Assembly (NCBI RefSeq): GCF_051216895.1
Contig: NZ_JBPKAO010000007.1
Span: 124,001 to 188,000 of the forward strand
DNA length: 64,000 bases
Source: Aquipuribacter sp051216895
Lineage (GTDB): Bacteria; Actinomycetota; Actinomycetes; Actinomycetales; JBBAYJ01
Direction: 5' to 3'
Shown: one piece after another, positions 1 through 7,748 of the stretch
Layout: each line of letters opens with the position of its first letter
Numbering within the stretch: the first letter of the stretch is position 1
Program-made: the position numbers and the translations under genes
The notes under the pieces: model-generated
The model's input: the letters and a program-made list of their open reading frames with translations, nothing else
Database searches by the model: none
What the model was told of the DNA's origin: nothing

Positions 1-91
1 ACGCGGTCGAGACGAAGAACCGGTTGCGCAGCTCGACGAGGTGCGCCCGCAACGGCATGCGGCCATCAGGGGTGCGGGCCTTGCGGAGCAC
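1..91 (-). CDS. tatC: Sec-independent translocase TatC, N-terminal fragment
   Basis: TatC is the multi-spanning membrane receptor of the twin-arginine export system, which moves folded proteins with TatA. Only the first 30 residues are in the window; the rest lies beyond base 1. The start is a GTG at 91 preceded by AGGAGG five bases upstream. The visible stretch contains the typical TatC beginning MPLRAHLVELRNRFF, the cytoplasmic helix before the first membrane segment. It lies 34 bases downstream of tatA in the same direction, the usual actinobacterial tatA-tatC order. The identification is strong in spite of the short length because motif and context agree. Confidence 0.9.
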   Translation of the reverse strand, partial: MLRKARTPDGRMPLRAHLVELRNRFFVSTA

Positions 92-125
92 GGTCGCCTC
101 CTGGCGTCAGGCGATGAAGGACGGG

Positions 126-437
126 TCAGACGTCGTGACGGGCCGGGTCGGTCCTGCGCGGCTCGTCGACCGGGTCGACGCGGGGGGCGTGGTCGTCGGC
201 GATCACGCGGCCCTCGAGCGGCTCGGTGGCGTTGTCGGGCGTCGCGGGGCGAGCGGGGGCCGCGGGCTTGTCGTCCTTGCCCTCGTCCTTCATGGTCTTG
301 ACCTCGCTCTTGAAGATCCTCATCGATCGACCGATCTGCCGGGCGGCGTCGGGCAGACGCTTGTACCCGAAGAGGACCACGACGGCGAGGATGATGATGA
401 CGAGCGCGAACGGCTGGTCGATGAGGTTCCGGAACAT
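126..437 (-). CDS. tatA: Twin-arginine translocase subunit TatA
   Basis: 103-residue TatA/E-type protein. It has one N-terminal membrane helix (about residues 9-24, rich in V, I and L), the conserved FGYKRLPDAARQIGRSMRIFK amphipathic helix entry with the FG hinge and LP pair, then a charged lysine/alanine/proline-rich cytoplasmic tail. TatA polymerises with TatC to form the pore for folded, Arg-Arg signal-bearing proteins. The length is normal for actinobacterial TatA. It probably forms one transcript with tatC downstream, and follows the PafBC region as it does in mycobacteria (context from memory). Confidence 0.95.
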   Translation of the reverse strand: MFRNLIDQPFALVIIILAVVVLFGYKRLPDAARQIGRSMRIFKSEVKTMKDEGKDDKPAAPARPATPDNATEPLEGRVIADDHAPRVDPVDEPRRTDPARHDV

Positions 438-469
438 GCGCCTACCTCCATAGGTCGATGGCGAGGAGT

Positions 470-658
470 CTACGTCTCACGAACGTCCGTGGGACGCGAG
501 GAGGGCTGCGACGCCTCTCCCGCGCGAGCCGCGGCGGTCTCGATCTCGCCGAGCAGCAGGCGGGACTTGCGCCACACCTCGCGGGCCTGCAGGAACAGGT
601 AGATGAGCCCGACCAGCGCTATCAGCACGCACGCAAGGACCCATCCCACGACCGACAC
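470..658 (-). CDS. Small single-pass membrane protein, function unknown
   Basis: 62 residues starting at a GTG. One hydrophobic N-terminal helix (about residues 4-24, WVLACVLIALVGLIYLFLQ) is followed by a basic amphipathic segment (AREVWRKSRLLLGEIETAAAR) and a short polar tail. No known domain is evident. Small proteins of this shape are common just upstream of tatA in actinobacteria, but I cannot assign a role. No clear ribosome binding site precedes the start. It lies 32 bases upstream of tatA on the same strand, so co-transcription is likely. Confidence 0.6.
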   Translation of the reverse strand: MSVVGWVLACVLIALVGLIYLFLQAREVWRKSRLLLGEIETAAARAGEASQPSSRPTDVRET

Positions 659-760
659 GCTAGCCGGTCGTGGGCGGGCCCGGGGGCAACGGTGGCTGAC
701 CGTTGCCCGGCAACCTGCCCCAGCGCTCGGGTGGCCCCCGCGTCCGCCGTCACCTCGGGG

Positions 761-1120
761 TCAGAGGGTCGCGGACTCCCCCGCCGGGCGGGGCCGGTCG
801 TGGGTCTGGGCCGCGGCGGACACCAGGTCGGCGGACTCCAGCCAGAGGCAGAAGTCGAGCAGGTCGTCGTGGGACAGGGCGGGCCCGGCGTGCGGCTCGA
901 GCGCCTCCGCCGGGATGACCCAGCGCTCGGGCAGGACCCCACCGGTGCGCAGCAGGGCGACGACGTCGCCCCCGGCCGGCTTCCTGACCTCGTCGCCGCA
1001 CTCCGAGCACGAGAAGCTGTAGAAGCTCCGGTCCTCGACCGAGCACACGACGAGACGGACCTGCCGCGGCGTGAGCTCGACATCTCCGCACGACGGGCAC
1101 GACGCCTTGATGACCGTCAT
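761..1120 (-). CDS. Zinc-ribbon conserved hypothetical protein
   Basis: 119 residues from the ATG at 1120, chosen because GAGGAGGGCGAC precedes it; a start 69 bases upstream is open but has no such site. The N-terminal half carries two cysteine pairs, CPSC at about residues 7-10 and CSEC about 27 residues later, a probable zinc ribbon. The rest is acidic and helical and ends in a charged tail. It could bind nucleic acid or act as an adaptor, but nothing in the sequence fixes a function. It lies downstream of pafBC in the same direction. Confidence 0.65.
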   Translation of the reverse strand: MTVIKASCPSCGDVELTPRQVRLVVCSVEDRSFYSFSCSECGDEVRKPAGGDVVALLRTGGVLPERWVIPAEALEPHAGPALSHDDLLDFCLWLESADLVSAAAQTHDRPRPAGESATL

Positions 1121-1252
1121 GTCGCCCTCCTCGCTGTCCGGCCCTGCTGGGCCTGTTCCGGGAGCCGGTGGCGGCTCCTCGTGTGACAACGGTTCGGCAG
1201 GGCAGCCCGAGAACTTGAACGCCGGGACGGCGTCGTGTCCGGATTCGCGGTG

Positions 1253-3343
1253 CTAGTGGGCCTCTGCGGCCCGCGGCGGGGGTCCAGGACCACCCGAACG
1301 GTCCAGCGCCGCGGCGGCGGCACCGGCGACGGCCGCCCGCACCGACGCGGGGGCGAGCACCTCGGCGCGCCCGCCCAGCCCCAGCACCAGCCGCACCACC
1401 CGGGCCGGGTCGGCCACCCGCATCCGGACGTCGCGGGTGCCCTCGCCGACCGCCACGTCCTCCACCGGGTAGCTCTCCGCCACCCACTGCGCGCCGCGGT
1501 GGAGCCGGATCAGCACGGCGAGGTCCGCCGGCGAGGGCGGCACCTGCCCGTGCAGCGACGACCCGACGGCCGCGGGGACGTGGCTCCGGCCGGGGGTGGC
1601 GGGCACCTCGACGTCGAGCACCTCGGCCGACACGACGCGGTCGAGGCGGAACAGGCGGACCTCGTGGGCCCGGTGGCACCAGCCCTGCAGGTAGTGCCGA
1701 CCCGACTCGTGGACGATGCGCTGCGGGTCGACGTCGCGCACGGACAGCTCGTCCCGCCCGGCGGACAGGTACCGCAGCCGGAGCCGGTGGTGCCCGAGCA
1801 GGGCCCGGGTGACCGTGTCGGCGTGCCGCGGCGGCCCCCACGGGTCGGGGACGAGGCCGACGTGCACGTCCTGACCGACCGTGAGCAGCTCCAACGTGGT
1901 CGCGGCCGAGGTGAGCGCGCCCCGGTCGTGCGGCCCGGGGACCTCCTCCAGGAGCCGCAGACCCAGCAGCAGCACCACGGCCTCCTCGCCGGTGAGGCGC
2001 AACGGCCGGCTGATCGGCTCGGCGTTGCCGATCCGGACGACACCCCCCTCCCAGTCGGCCTCGATGAGGTCGTCCGGCAGGTGGCCGGGCGTGCCGCAGA
2101 CGAAGAGCAGCTCCAGGTCCTTGACCACCTGCTTCTCGGAGACCTCGAAGTGCCCGGCCAGCTCGGTGAGGGTGACCCCCTCGCGCCGCAGCACGAACGG
2201 CACCATGGCCAGCAGGCGGGACAGCCGTTCGGTGGCCCCCGGACCGTGCGCCGCCGGGGCCACCGCGGACGGCGGGCCGGCGAGGGCGTCGGGCTCCCCG
2301 GCGGGGCTGCTGTGGCGGGCCAGGGCGGCGCGCCAGACCACGTCGACCGCCTGGACCAGCTCGAACGGCTCGATGACCTGCACGTCGGGGCCGGTGGCCG
2401 CGACGGCCTCCACCACGACCCAGGGCAGGTGGTCGGCCCGGTCGGGGTCGCCGCCGTACAGCCGGACGCGCACCTCGTCGCCGTCGCCGGGGTCGTCGCC
2501 GGAGCGCACGGCCATCGCCCGCAGCCGCCCGCCGCGGCCGGGGGCGAGCCGGAGCACGGCCACCCGTTGCGGTCCGCTGCGGGGACCGGCCGGCCCGTCC
2601 ACCGCGCGCAGCACGTGCAGCGCCTGCGTGACGGCCGCCTCGTCGGGCGGCGGGGCCGCGCGTCGTCCCCGCACCACGGTGACGGCGCCGTCGATGCGGC
2701 TGAGCCGGAACACCCGGGCGGCCCCGCGGTCGTCGTCGAGCCCGACCAGGTACCAGGTGCCGGCCCGCAGGACCAGGCGCCAGGGCTCGACCGTCCGGAC
2801 CGCCCGCTGCCCGTCGGGTCGCCGGTACGCGAACCGGACGACCTGGCCGAGGCGCAGCGCGTCGTGCAGGGGCGAGAACGACCGCTCCACGGTCCGCACC
2901 ACCGGGTCGACGAGACCGGCCAGGTCCCGGGCCGCGTCCACGGCCCGCATCGGGTCGTCGGAGGCACCCACCGCCTTGAGCTTGGTGAGGGCCCGCGCCG
3001 CCGGCACCGCCAGGTCCGCCTGCTGCCAGACGTGGGCCGCGAGACCCAGCACGGCGACCTCCGCGGGCGTGAAGGTCACCGGCGGCAGCTCGTAGGCCCC
3101 GGCGTCGATCCGGTACGCGTCGTCGGCGTCCACGAGCACGTCGCTGGGCACGGTGACGATCGGGACCCCGATCTGACGGAGGTCCTCCTTGTCACGCTCG
3201 AACATCCGCTCGAAGGCCGTCTCGCTGGGCGAGGCGGCGTACTGCGGCACGGCCCGGCGCAGGTCCTCGCGCCGCATGCCACGACGGGTGGCACGCAGCG
3301 CGATGACGAGGTTGAGCAGCCGTTCGGTCCGGGAACCCGACAT
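1253..3343 (-). CDS. pafBC: Fused PafB-PafC WYL-domain transcriptional activator
   Basis: 696-residue fusion of the two WYL regulators PafB and PafC. Each half has an N-terminal winged HTH (first near residues 5-70, starting RTERLLNLVIALRATRRGM; second near 340-400 with LTELAGHFEVSEKQVVKDL), a WYL domain (first with FRLSRIDGAV; second near 500-570 with RYLSAGRDE and VRLFRLDRV) and a C-terminal extension. PafBC activates the LexA/RecA-independent DNA-damage response in actinobacteria. A two-protein heterodimer is usual in mycobacteria, whereas a natural fusion is known in Arthrobacter. The start at 3343 was chosen over a GTG nine bases upstream because AGGAGGAG is better spaced. The neighbours are the proteasome genes. 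Confidence 0.92.
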   Translation of the reverse strand: MSGSRTERLLNLVIALRATRRGMRREDLRRAVPQYAASPSETAFERMFERDKEDLRQIGVPIVTVPSDVLVDADDAYRIDAGAYELPPVTFTPAEVAVLGLAAHVWQQADLAVPAARALTKLKAVGASDDPMRAVDAARDLAGLVDPVVRTVERSFSPLHDALRLGQVVRFAYRRPDGQRAVRTVEPWRLVLRAGTWYLVGLDDDRGAARVFRLSRIDGAVTVVRGRRAAPPPDEAAVTQALHVLRAVDGPAGPRSGPQRVAVLRLAPGRGGRLRAMAVRSGDDPGDGDEVRVRLYGGDPDRADHLPWVVVEAVAATGPDVQVIEPFELVQAVDVVWRAALARHSSPAGEPDALAGPPSAVAPAAHGPGATERLSRLLAMVPFVLRREGVTLTELAGHFEVSEKQVVKDLELLFVCGTPGHLPDDLIEADWEGGVVRIGNAEPISRPLRLTGEEAVVLLLGLRLLEEVPGPHDRGALTSAATTLELLTVGQDVHVGLVPDPWGPPRHADTVTRALLGHHRLRLRYLSAGRDELSVRDVDPQRIVHESGRHYLQGWCHRAHEVRLFRLDRVVSAEVLDVEVPATPGRSHVPAAVGSSLHGQVPPSPADLAVLIRLHRGAQWVAESYPVEDVAVGEGTRDVRMRVADPARVVRLVLGLGGRAEVLAPASVRAAVAGAAAAALDRSGGPGPPPRAAEAH

Positions 3344-3388
3344 GCCGCCCACCTCCTCCTGCGCCAGGGGCCGCGCAGGAGGGTACTG

Positions 3389-4447
3389 CTACTCCGAGGA
3401 CTCCGGGGCGGGCTCGGCCGGCGCCTCGGGGGCGGCGGCGGTGTCGAGCACGTCGATGACGAAGACCAGCGGCGCGTTCGCGGGGATGGTGGGGGGGCTG
3501 CCCGCCTCGCCGTAGCCGAGCTCGGCCGGGACCTGCAGCACCACACGGCTGCCGACGGGGACCCCGGTCAGGCCCTCCTGCCAGCCCTGGATGAGGTTGC
3601 CCAGCGGGAACGAGGTGGGGGCGCCGCGGTCCCAGGAGGAGTCGAAGGGCGTGCCGTCGGCGGCCAGGACGCCGGAGTAGTGGATCGTCACGGTGTCGGT
3701 GGCCTGCACCTCGTCGCCGTCGCCCTGGACGACGGGGGTGACGACGAGCTCGGCGGGCGGCTCGACGCCGTCCACGGTGATGCCGGTGACGTCACCCTCC
3801 TCGGAGGTCTCGACCGTGGGGACGCCGGCGACCGGGTCGACGGGCTCGCCGTCGGCGCGCTCGGGGATGATCTCGAGCAGGTCGATGACGAAGATGATCG
3901 TCTCCTGGCCGGGCTGCTCCGGCGCGGGCGACTCCCCCGCACCCTCCGGCGGGGCCTCCGGGGCGACCGCGACGAGCACGCGGGAGCCCAGCGTCTCGCC
4001 CACCAGGGCCTCGATCAGGTCCGGGGTGGTCTGGCCCTCGGCCAGGGGCAGGCTGATCGTCGACGTGCCGAAGCTGGTCTCGAGCTCGGAGCCGTCGGTA
4101 CCGGAGGCGATCGTGTAGTCGATGGACACGGTGTCGCCCTCCTCGACCTCCTCGCCGTCGCCCTCCTCGAGGACCTGGCTCTCGGAGCTCTCGAGCTCGA
4201 AGGGTGCCTCGAAGTCGATCGTCGGCGGCTCGCCGAAACCGCCCTCGACGGCGATCCCGTCCAGCGAGGCGTTGGCGGCCCCGCTGGCCTCGCCCCCGCT
4301 CTCGCCGTCGCCGCAGGCCGCGAGGCCGAGCACGACGGCGGTGCCGACGGCTGCGGCACGCAGGCCTCGGCGGCCGGGCGGCACCGCGAGGCGGCGCGAG
4401 GGGTGGGCACTGGACCGGAGGGGTGAGAGCACCCGGTTCGAGGACAT
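3389..4447 (-). CDS. FKBP-type peptidyl-prolyl isomerase lipoprotein, two domains
   Basis: 352-residue exported lipoprotein. An arginine-rich n-region and a hydrophobic stretch end in the lipobox LAAC, so the protein is probably anchored outside the membrane. Two FKBP-like domains follow, each beginning with a phrase of the type GDTVSIDYT or TDTVTIHYSG. The second, near residues 230-335, has the canonical FDSSWDRGAPTSF, LIQGWQEGL and ELGYGEAGSPPTIPANAPLVF motifs and should be an active proline isomerase. The first lacks the full aromatic pocket and may be a substrate or chaperone domain. The tail is Pro/Ala/Glu-rich. It lies between pafBC and pafA, as in other actinobacteria. Confidence 0.9.
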   Translation of the reverse strand: MSSNRVLSPLRSSAHPSRRLAVPPGRRGLRAAAVGTAVVLGLAACGDGESGGEASGAANASLDGIAVEGGFGEPPTIDFEAPFELESSESQVLEEGDGEEVEEGDTVSIDYTIASGTDGSELETSFGTSTISLPLAEGQTTPDLIEALVGETLGSRVLVAVAPEAPPEGAGESPAPEQPGQETIIFVIDLLEIIPERADGEPVDPVAGVPTVETSEEGDVTGITVDGVEPPAELVVTPVVQGDGDEVQATDTVTIHYSGVLAADGTPFDSSWDRGAPTSFPLGNLIQGWQEGLTGVPVGSRVVLQVPAELGYGEAGSPPTIPANAPLVFVIDVLDTAAAPEAPAEPAPESSE

Positions 4448-4518
4448 CACCGCAGAGACTATGCGCCGTTCCTGGGTGCTTCCTGACAACCGCCCCTGAC
4501 CGGGCCCCCGGCGTGGCG

Positions 4519-5898
4519 TCACATCCCGGCGATCAGACGTTCCACGCGGTCGTCGACGGAACGGAACGGGTCCTTGCAGAGCACGGTCCGCTGGGCCTGG
4601 TCGTTGAGCTTCAGGTGCACCCAGTCGACGGTGAAGTCCCGGTGCTTCTCCTGGGCCGCCCGCACGAAGTCGCCGCGCAGCTTGGCCCTGGTCGTCTGCG
4701 GCGGCACCACGGTGGCCTCGAACACCTCCAGGTCGGTGCTCACCCGCTCGACGAGCCCGCGGCGGGCCATCAGGAAGTACAGGCCCCGGTTGCGGTTGAT
4801 GTCGTGGTAGGCCAGGTCGAGCCGGCTGATGCGGGCGTCGTCGAGGCCCATCGAGTTCTTGTCCATGTACCGCTGCAGCAACCGGTACTTGATGACCCAG
4901 TCGATCTCGCGCTCCACCAGGGACAGGTCGTCGGTCTCCACCGCCCGCAGCGCCCGCTCCCACAGGTCGAGGACCTGCTTGAACGTGCCCGGCGTGGTGC
5001 CCACCGCCTCGTCGGTGCCACCGGCCTCGACGAAGGCCTTGGCCCGCAGCAGGTACTCGCCCTGGATGTCGAGGGCCGAGGCGGTGCGCCCGCTGGCCAG
5101 GCGCACCGGGCGGCGTCCGGTCAGGTCGTGGCTGATCTCCCGGATGGCCCGGATCGGGTTCTCCAGGGTCATGTCCCGCACGGGGTGGCCGGCCTCGATC
5201 ATCCGCAGCACCAGGTCCGCGGAGCCGACCTTGAGCAGGGTCGTCGTCTCCGACATGGACGAGTCGCCGACGATGACGTGCAGCCGGCGGAAGTGCTCGG
5301 CGTCCGCGTGCGGCTCGTCCCGGGTGTTGATGATCGGGCGGCTGCGGGTGGTGGCGCTGGAGACGCCCTCCCAGATGTGGTCGGCCCGCTGCGACAGCGA
5401 GAACACGGCCCCGCGCGGGGTCTGGGTGACCTTGCCCGCGCCGGCCACCAGCTGCCGGGACACCAGGAACGGGATCAGCGTGTCGGACAGCTTGCTGAAC
5501 TCGCCGTGCCGGCTGACCAGGTAGTTCTCGTGGCAGCCGTAGGAGTTGCCGGCCGAGTCGGTGTTGTTCTTGAACAGGAAGACCTCGCCGTTGACGCCCT
5601 CCTCCTTCAGCCGCTGCTCGGCGTCGGTGGCCAGGCCCTCCAGGATGCGTTCCCCCGCCCGGTCGTGGACCACCAGGCTGCGGACGTCGTCGCACTCGGC
5701 CGTCGCGTACTCCGGGTGCGACCCGACGTCCAGGTACAGCCGGGAGCCGTTGCGCAGGAACACGTTGCTGGAGCGGCCCCAGGACACCACCTTGCGGAAC
5801 AGGTACCGGGCCACCTCGTCCGGGCTCAGCCGCCGGGTGCCCTCGAACGCGCACGTGACGCCGTACTCCGTCTCGAGCCCGAGGATCCGTCGGTCCAT
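4519..5898 (-). CDS. pafA: Pup-protein ligase PafA
   Basis: 459 residues, normal for PafA. It couples the C-terminal glutamate of Pup to substrate lysines with ATP, marking proteins for the proteasome. The glutamine-synthetase-like fold is visible: LGLETEYGV at residues 6-14 and LYLDVGSHPEYAT, whose Asp57 matches the conserved catalytic aspartate. Further motifs are FLFKNNTDSAGNSYG (metal and nucleotide site), NTRDEPHADAEHFRRLHVI and the C-terminal KLNDQAQRTVLCKDPF. The start ATG at 5898 leaves 22 bases to the upstream prcA stop, so pup-prcB-prcA-pafA is probably one operon. Confidence 0.97.
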   Translation of the reverse strand: MDRRILGLETEYGVTCAFEGTRRLSPDEVARYLFRKVVSWGRSSNVFLRNGSRLYLDVGSHPEYATAECDDVRSLVVHDRAGERILEGLATDAEQRLKEEGVNGEVFLFKNNTDSAGNSYGCHENYLVSRHGEFSKLSDTLIPFLVSRQLVAGAGKVTQTPRGAVFSLSQRADHIWEGVSSATTRSRPIINTRDEPHADAEHFRRLHVIVGDSSMSETTTLLKVGSADLVLRMIEAGHPVRDMTLENPIRAIREISHDLTGRRPVRLASGRTASALDIQGEYLLRAKAFVEAGGTDEAVGTTPGTFKQVLDLWERALRAVETDDLSLVEREIDWVIKYRLLQRYMDKNSMGLDDARISRLDLAYHDINRNRGLYFLMARRGLVERVSTDLEVFEATVVPPQTTRAKLRGDFVRAAQEKHRDFTVDWVHLKLNDQAQRTVLCKDPFRSVDDRVERLIAGM

Positions 5899-5920
5899 GA
5901 CAGGACGGTACGCGACCGAC

Positions 5921-6628
5921 CTACGCCTGCTGCAGGGCCTCGCGGACCTCGTCCACGTCGGGGCGCCGGAACGCCCGGCGCGGGCGGCCCCGCACCAGGG
6001 TCGCGACCTCCAGCGCCTCGGCCTCGATGCTGCGGGCGGCGCCGTCGGCCCCGGCCGGGGCGCCCGCCGCCAGCGCGGCGACGGTGAGCCGCAGGGCCGC
6101 CGCGTGGTCGAGGCCGGTGTCCCAGTGCTCGCGCAGGTAGGTGCTGATCTGCTCGGCCCCGGCGCCCATCGCGACGAAGCCGTGCTCCTCGACCACCGAG
6201 CCGTCGTAGGTGAGCCGGTACAGCTGGTCCGCGTCGGGCGCCGGCCCGACCTCGGCGACGACGAGCTCGACCTCGTAGGGCTTGGACTCCTGCGTGAACA
6301 CCGCACCCAGGGTCTGGGCGTAGGCGTTGGCCAGACCGCGAGCGGTGACGTCGGAGCGGTCGTAGGAGTAGCCGCGCAGGTCGGCGTACCGGACCCCGGC
6401 CACCCGCAGGTTCTCGAACTCGTTGTACTTGCCGACCGCGGCGAACGCGATCCGGTCGTAGATCTCGCTGACCTTGTGCAGCGCCCGGGACGGGTTCTCC
6501 CCGGCGAAGCTGATCCCGTCGGCGTGGGCCACCACGACCACGGCCCGGCCACGGGCGACGCCCTTGCGCGCGAAGTCCGCCCGGTCCTTCATCAGCTGCT
6601 CGGGCGAGACGTAGAACGGCTGGCTCAT
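5921..6628 (-). CDS. prcA: 20S proteasome alpha subunit
   Basis: 235 residues. Alpha subunits form the outer rings of the 20S core and gate substrate entry; Mpa docks on them. The sequence starts MSQPFYVSPEQLMKDRADFARKG, the gating N-terminus and H0 helix, followed by RAVVVVAHADGISFAGENPS and the Ntn-fold core. There is no catalytic threonine, as expected for alpha. The C-terminal half includes an Ala/Gly-rich loop (AALAAGAPAGADGAARS). The start codon overlaps the prcB stop by four bases (ATGA), showing translational coupling. Confidence 0.97.
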   Translation of the reverse strand: MSQPFYVSPEQLMKDRADFARKGVARGRAVVVVAHADGISFAGENPSRALHKVSEIYDRIAFAAVGKYNEFENLRVAGVRYADLRGYSYDRSDVTARGLANAYAQTLGAVFTQESKPYEVELVVAEVGPAPDADQLYRLTYDGSVVEEHGFVAMGAGAEQISTYLREHWDTGLDHAAALRLTVAALAAGAPAGADGAARSIEAEALEVATLVRGRPRRAFRRPDVDEVREALQQA

Positions 6629-7488
6629 GCGGGTGTCCCCCCGACCTCGGGCACGGCCCCTCCGGGGTTGTCGTCGTCGTGGCGGCGGTCGAGCAGGTCC
6701 CTGACCAGGGCCTCGACCGCCTCGTCGTCCAGCTCTCGGTATCCGGCGGCGTCGACCACGGCCACCACCGGCCAGATCCGGCGCACCACGTCGGGCCCAC
6801 CGGTGGCGGAGTCGTCGTCGGCCGCGTCGAACAGCGCCTCGACGGCCACGGCGGCGGCCTCGGCGGTGGTGATGCCGTGGCGCCAGCGCTTCTTCATCGA
6901 GCCGCGGGCGAAGTAGCTGCCCGAGCCGATGGAGTGGTGGTCGGACTCGGTGTAACGACCGCCCGTGGCGTCGAAGCTGAAGATGCGGCCCCGGGCGTGC
7001 GTCAGGTCCCAGCCGGCGAACAGCGGTACGGCCGCCAGGCCCTGCAGCGCCATGCCCAGGTTGCCCCGGACCATGGCCGCGAGCCGGGTGGCCTTGCCCT
7101 CCAGGCTGAGCGTGGCGCCCTCGATCTTCTCGAAGTGCTCGAGCTCGACCTGGAACAGCCGGATCATCTCCAGGCCGATGCCCGCGGCCCCCGCGATGCC
7201 GATGGCGGAGTGGGCGTCGGCCGGGTGGACCTTGACGATGTCGCGGCTGGCGATGACGCTGCCGGCCGTGGCCCGTCGGTCACCGGCCATCACGACGCCG
7301 TCGGCGCAGGCCAGCGCCACGATGGTGGTGGCGTGCGGGGTCAGCGGGGTCCCGGCGGTCCCCGGTGGTGGCGCCAGCGAGGCCAGCGTGTCGGGGGCGT
7401 GGCGGCCCAGGAACTCGACGAAGGACGACGTGTCGGACGCCAGGAAGGCTGCGGGCAGCCTGCCGGTGCCGTCGTGGCTGGGGATCAC
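6625..7488 (-). CDS. prcB: 20S proteasome beta subunit
   Basis: 287-residue precursor of the catalytic inner-ring subunit. A propeptide of 53 residues ends at HA, so autocleavage should expose Thr54 (TTIVALACADGVVMAGDRRAT), the active nucleophile. The Ntn hydrolase core continues with AAGIGLEMIRLFQVELEHFEK and IGSGSYFARGSMKKRW. The start is a GTG at 7488 that overlaps the pup stop by four bases (GTGA) and has AGAAGGG upstream; prcA in turn overlaps the 3' end by four bases. Pup, beta and alpha are therefore translated as a coupled unit. Confidence 0.97.
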   Translation of the reverse strand: MIPSHDGTGRLPAAFLASDTSSFVEFLGRHAPDTLASLAPPPGTAGTPLTPHATTIVALACADGVVMAGDRRATAGSVIASRDIVKVHPADAHSAIGIAGAAGIGLEMIRLFQVELEHFEKIEGATLSLEGKATRLAAMVRGNLGMALQGLAAVPLFAGWDLTHARGRIFSFDATGGRYTESDHHSIGSGSYFARGSMKKRWRHGITTAEAAAVAVEALFDAADDDSATGGPDVVRRIWPVVAVVDAAGYRELDDEAVEALVRDLLDRRHDDDNPGGAVPEVGGTPA

Positions 7489-7682
7489 TGACCACCCTTC
7501 TGGACGAACCCGCGCACGAACTCCTCGGAGTTGGTCTCCAGGACGTCGTCGATCTCGTCGAGGAGGGAGTCCACCTCGGAGGTCGCAGGGGTCTCGGTCG
7601 TCGTCGCGGGCACCGCGACGTCGTCGGTCTCCTCGGGCGCGTCGCTGCGTCGCTGCGGGCGCTGCTGCTCCTGACCTGGCAT
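7485..7682 (-). CDS. pup: Prokaryotic ubiquitin-like protein Pup
   Basis: 65 residues from the ATG at 7682, which has GGAGGTGA six bases upstream; a GTG nine bases further up would bury that site. Pup is an intrinsically disordered tag attached to lysines by PafA and threaded into the proteasome by Mpa. The C-terminal half contains the Mpa-binding helix (SEVDSLLDEIDDVLETNSEEFVRG) and ends VRGFVQKGGQ. The terminal residue is Gln, so it must be deamidated by Dop before ligation. Its stop overlaps the prcB start by four bases. Confidence 0.97.
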   Translation of the reverse strand: MPGQEQQRPQRRSDAPEETDDVAVPATTTETPATSEVDSLLDEIDDVLETNSEEFVRGFVQKGGQ

Positions 7683-7748
7683 GGCCGTCACCTCCGTGCG
7701 TCGTGCCGCGGCCCTCGGCGGGTCGTCGGCAGCGGTACCTCGACCAGC

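Noticed and set aside
1235..4426. Long open frame on the plus strand (over 1000 codons) opposite pafBC and the FKBP gene
   Set aside because: Its product is arginine/glycine/histidine-rich without any domain, and it lies antisense to two certain genes; this is a codon-bias shadow typical of high-GC DNA.
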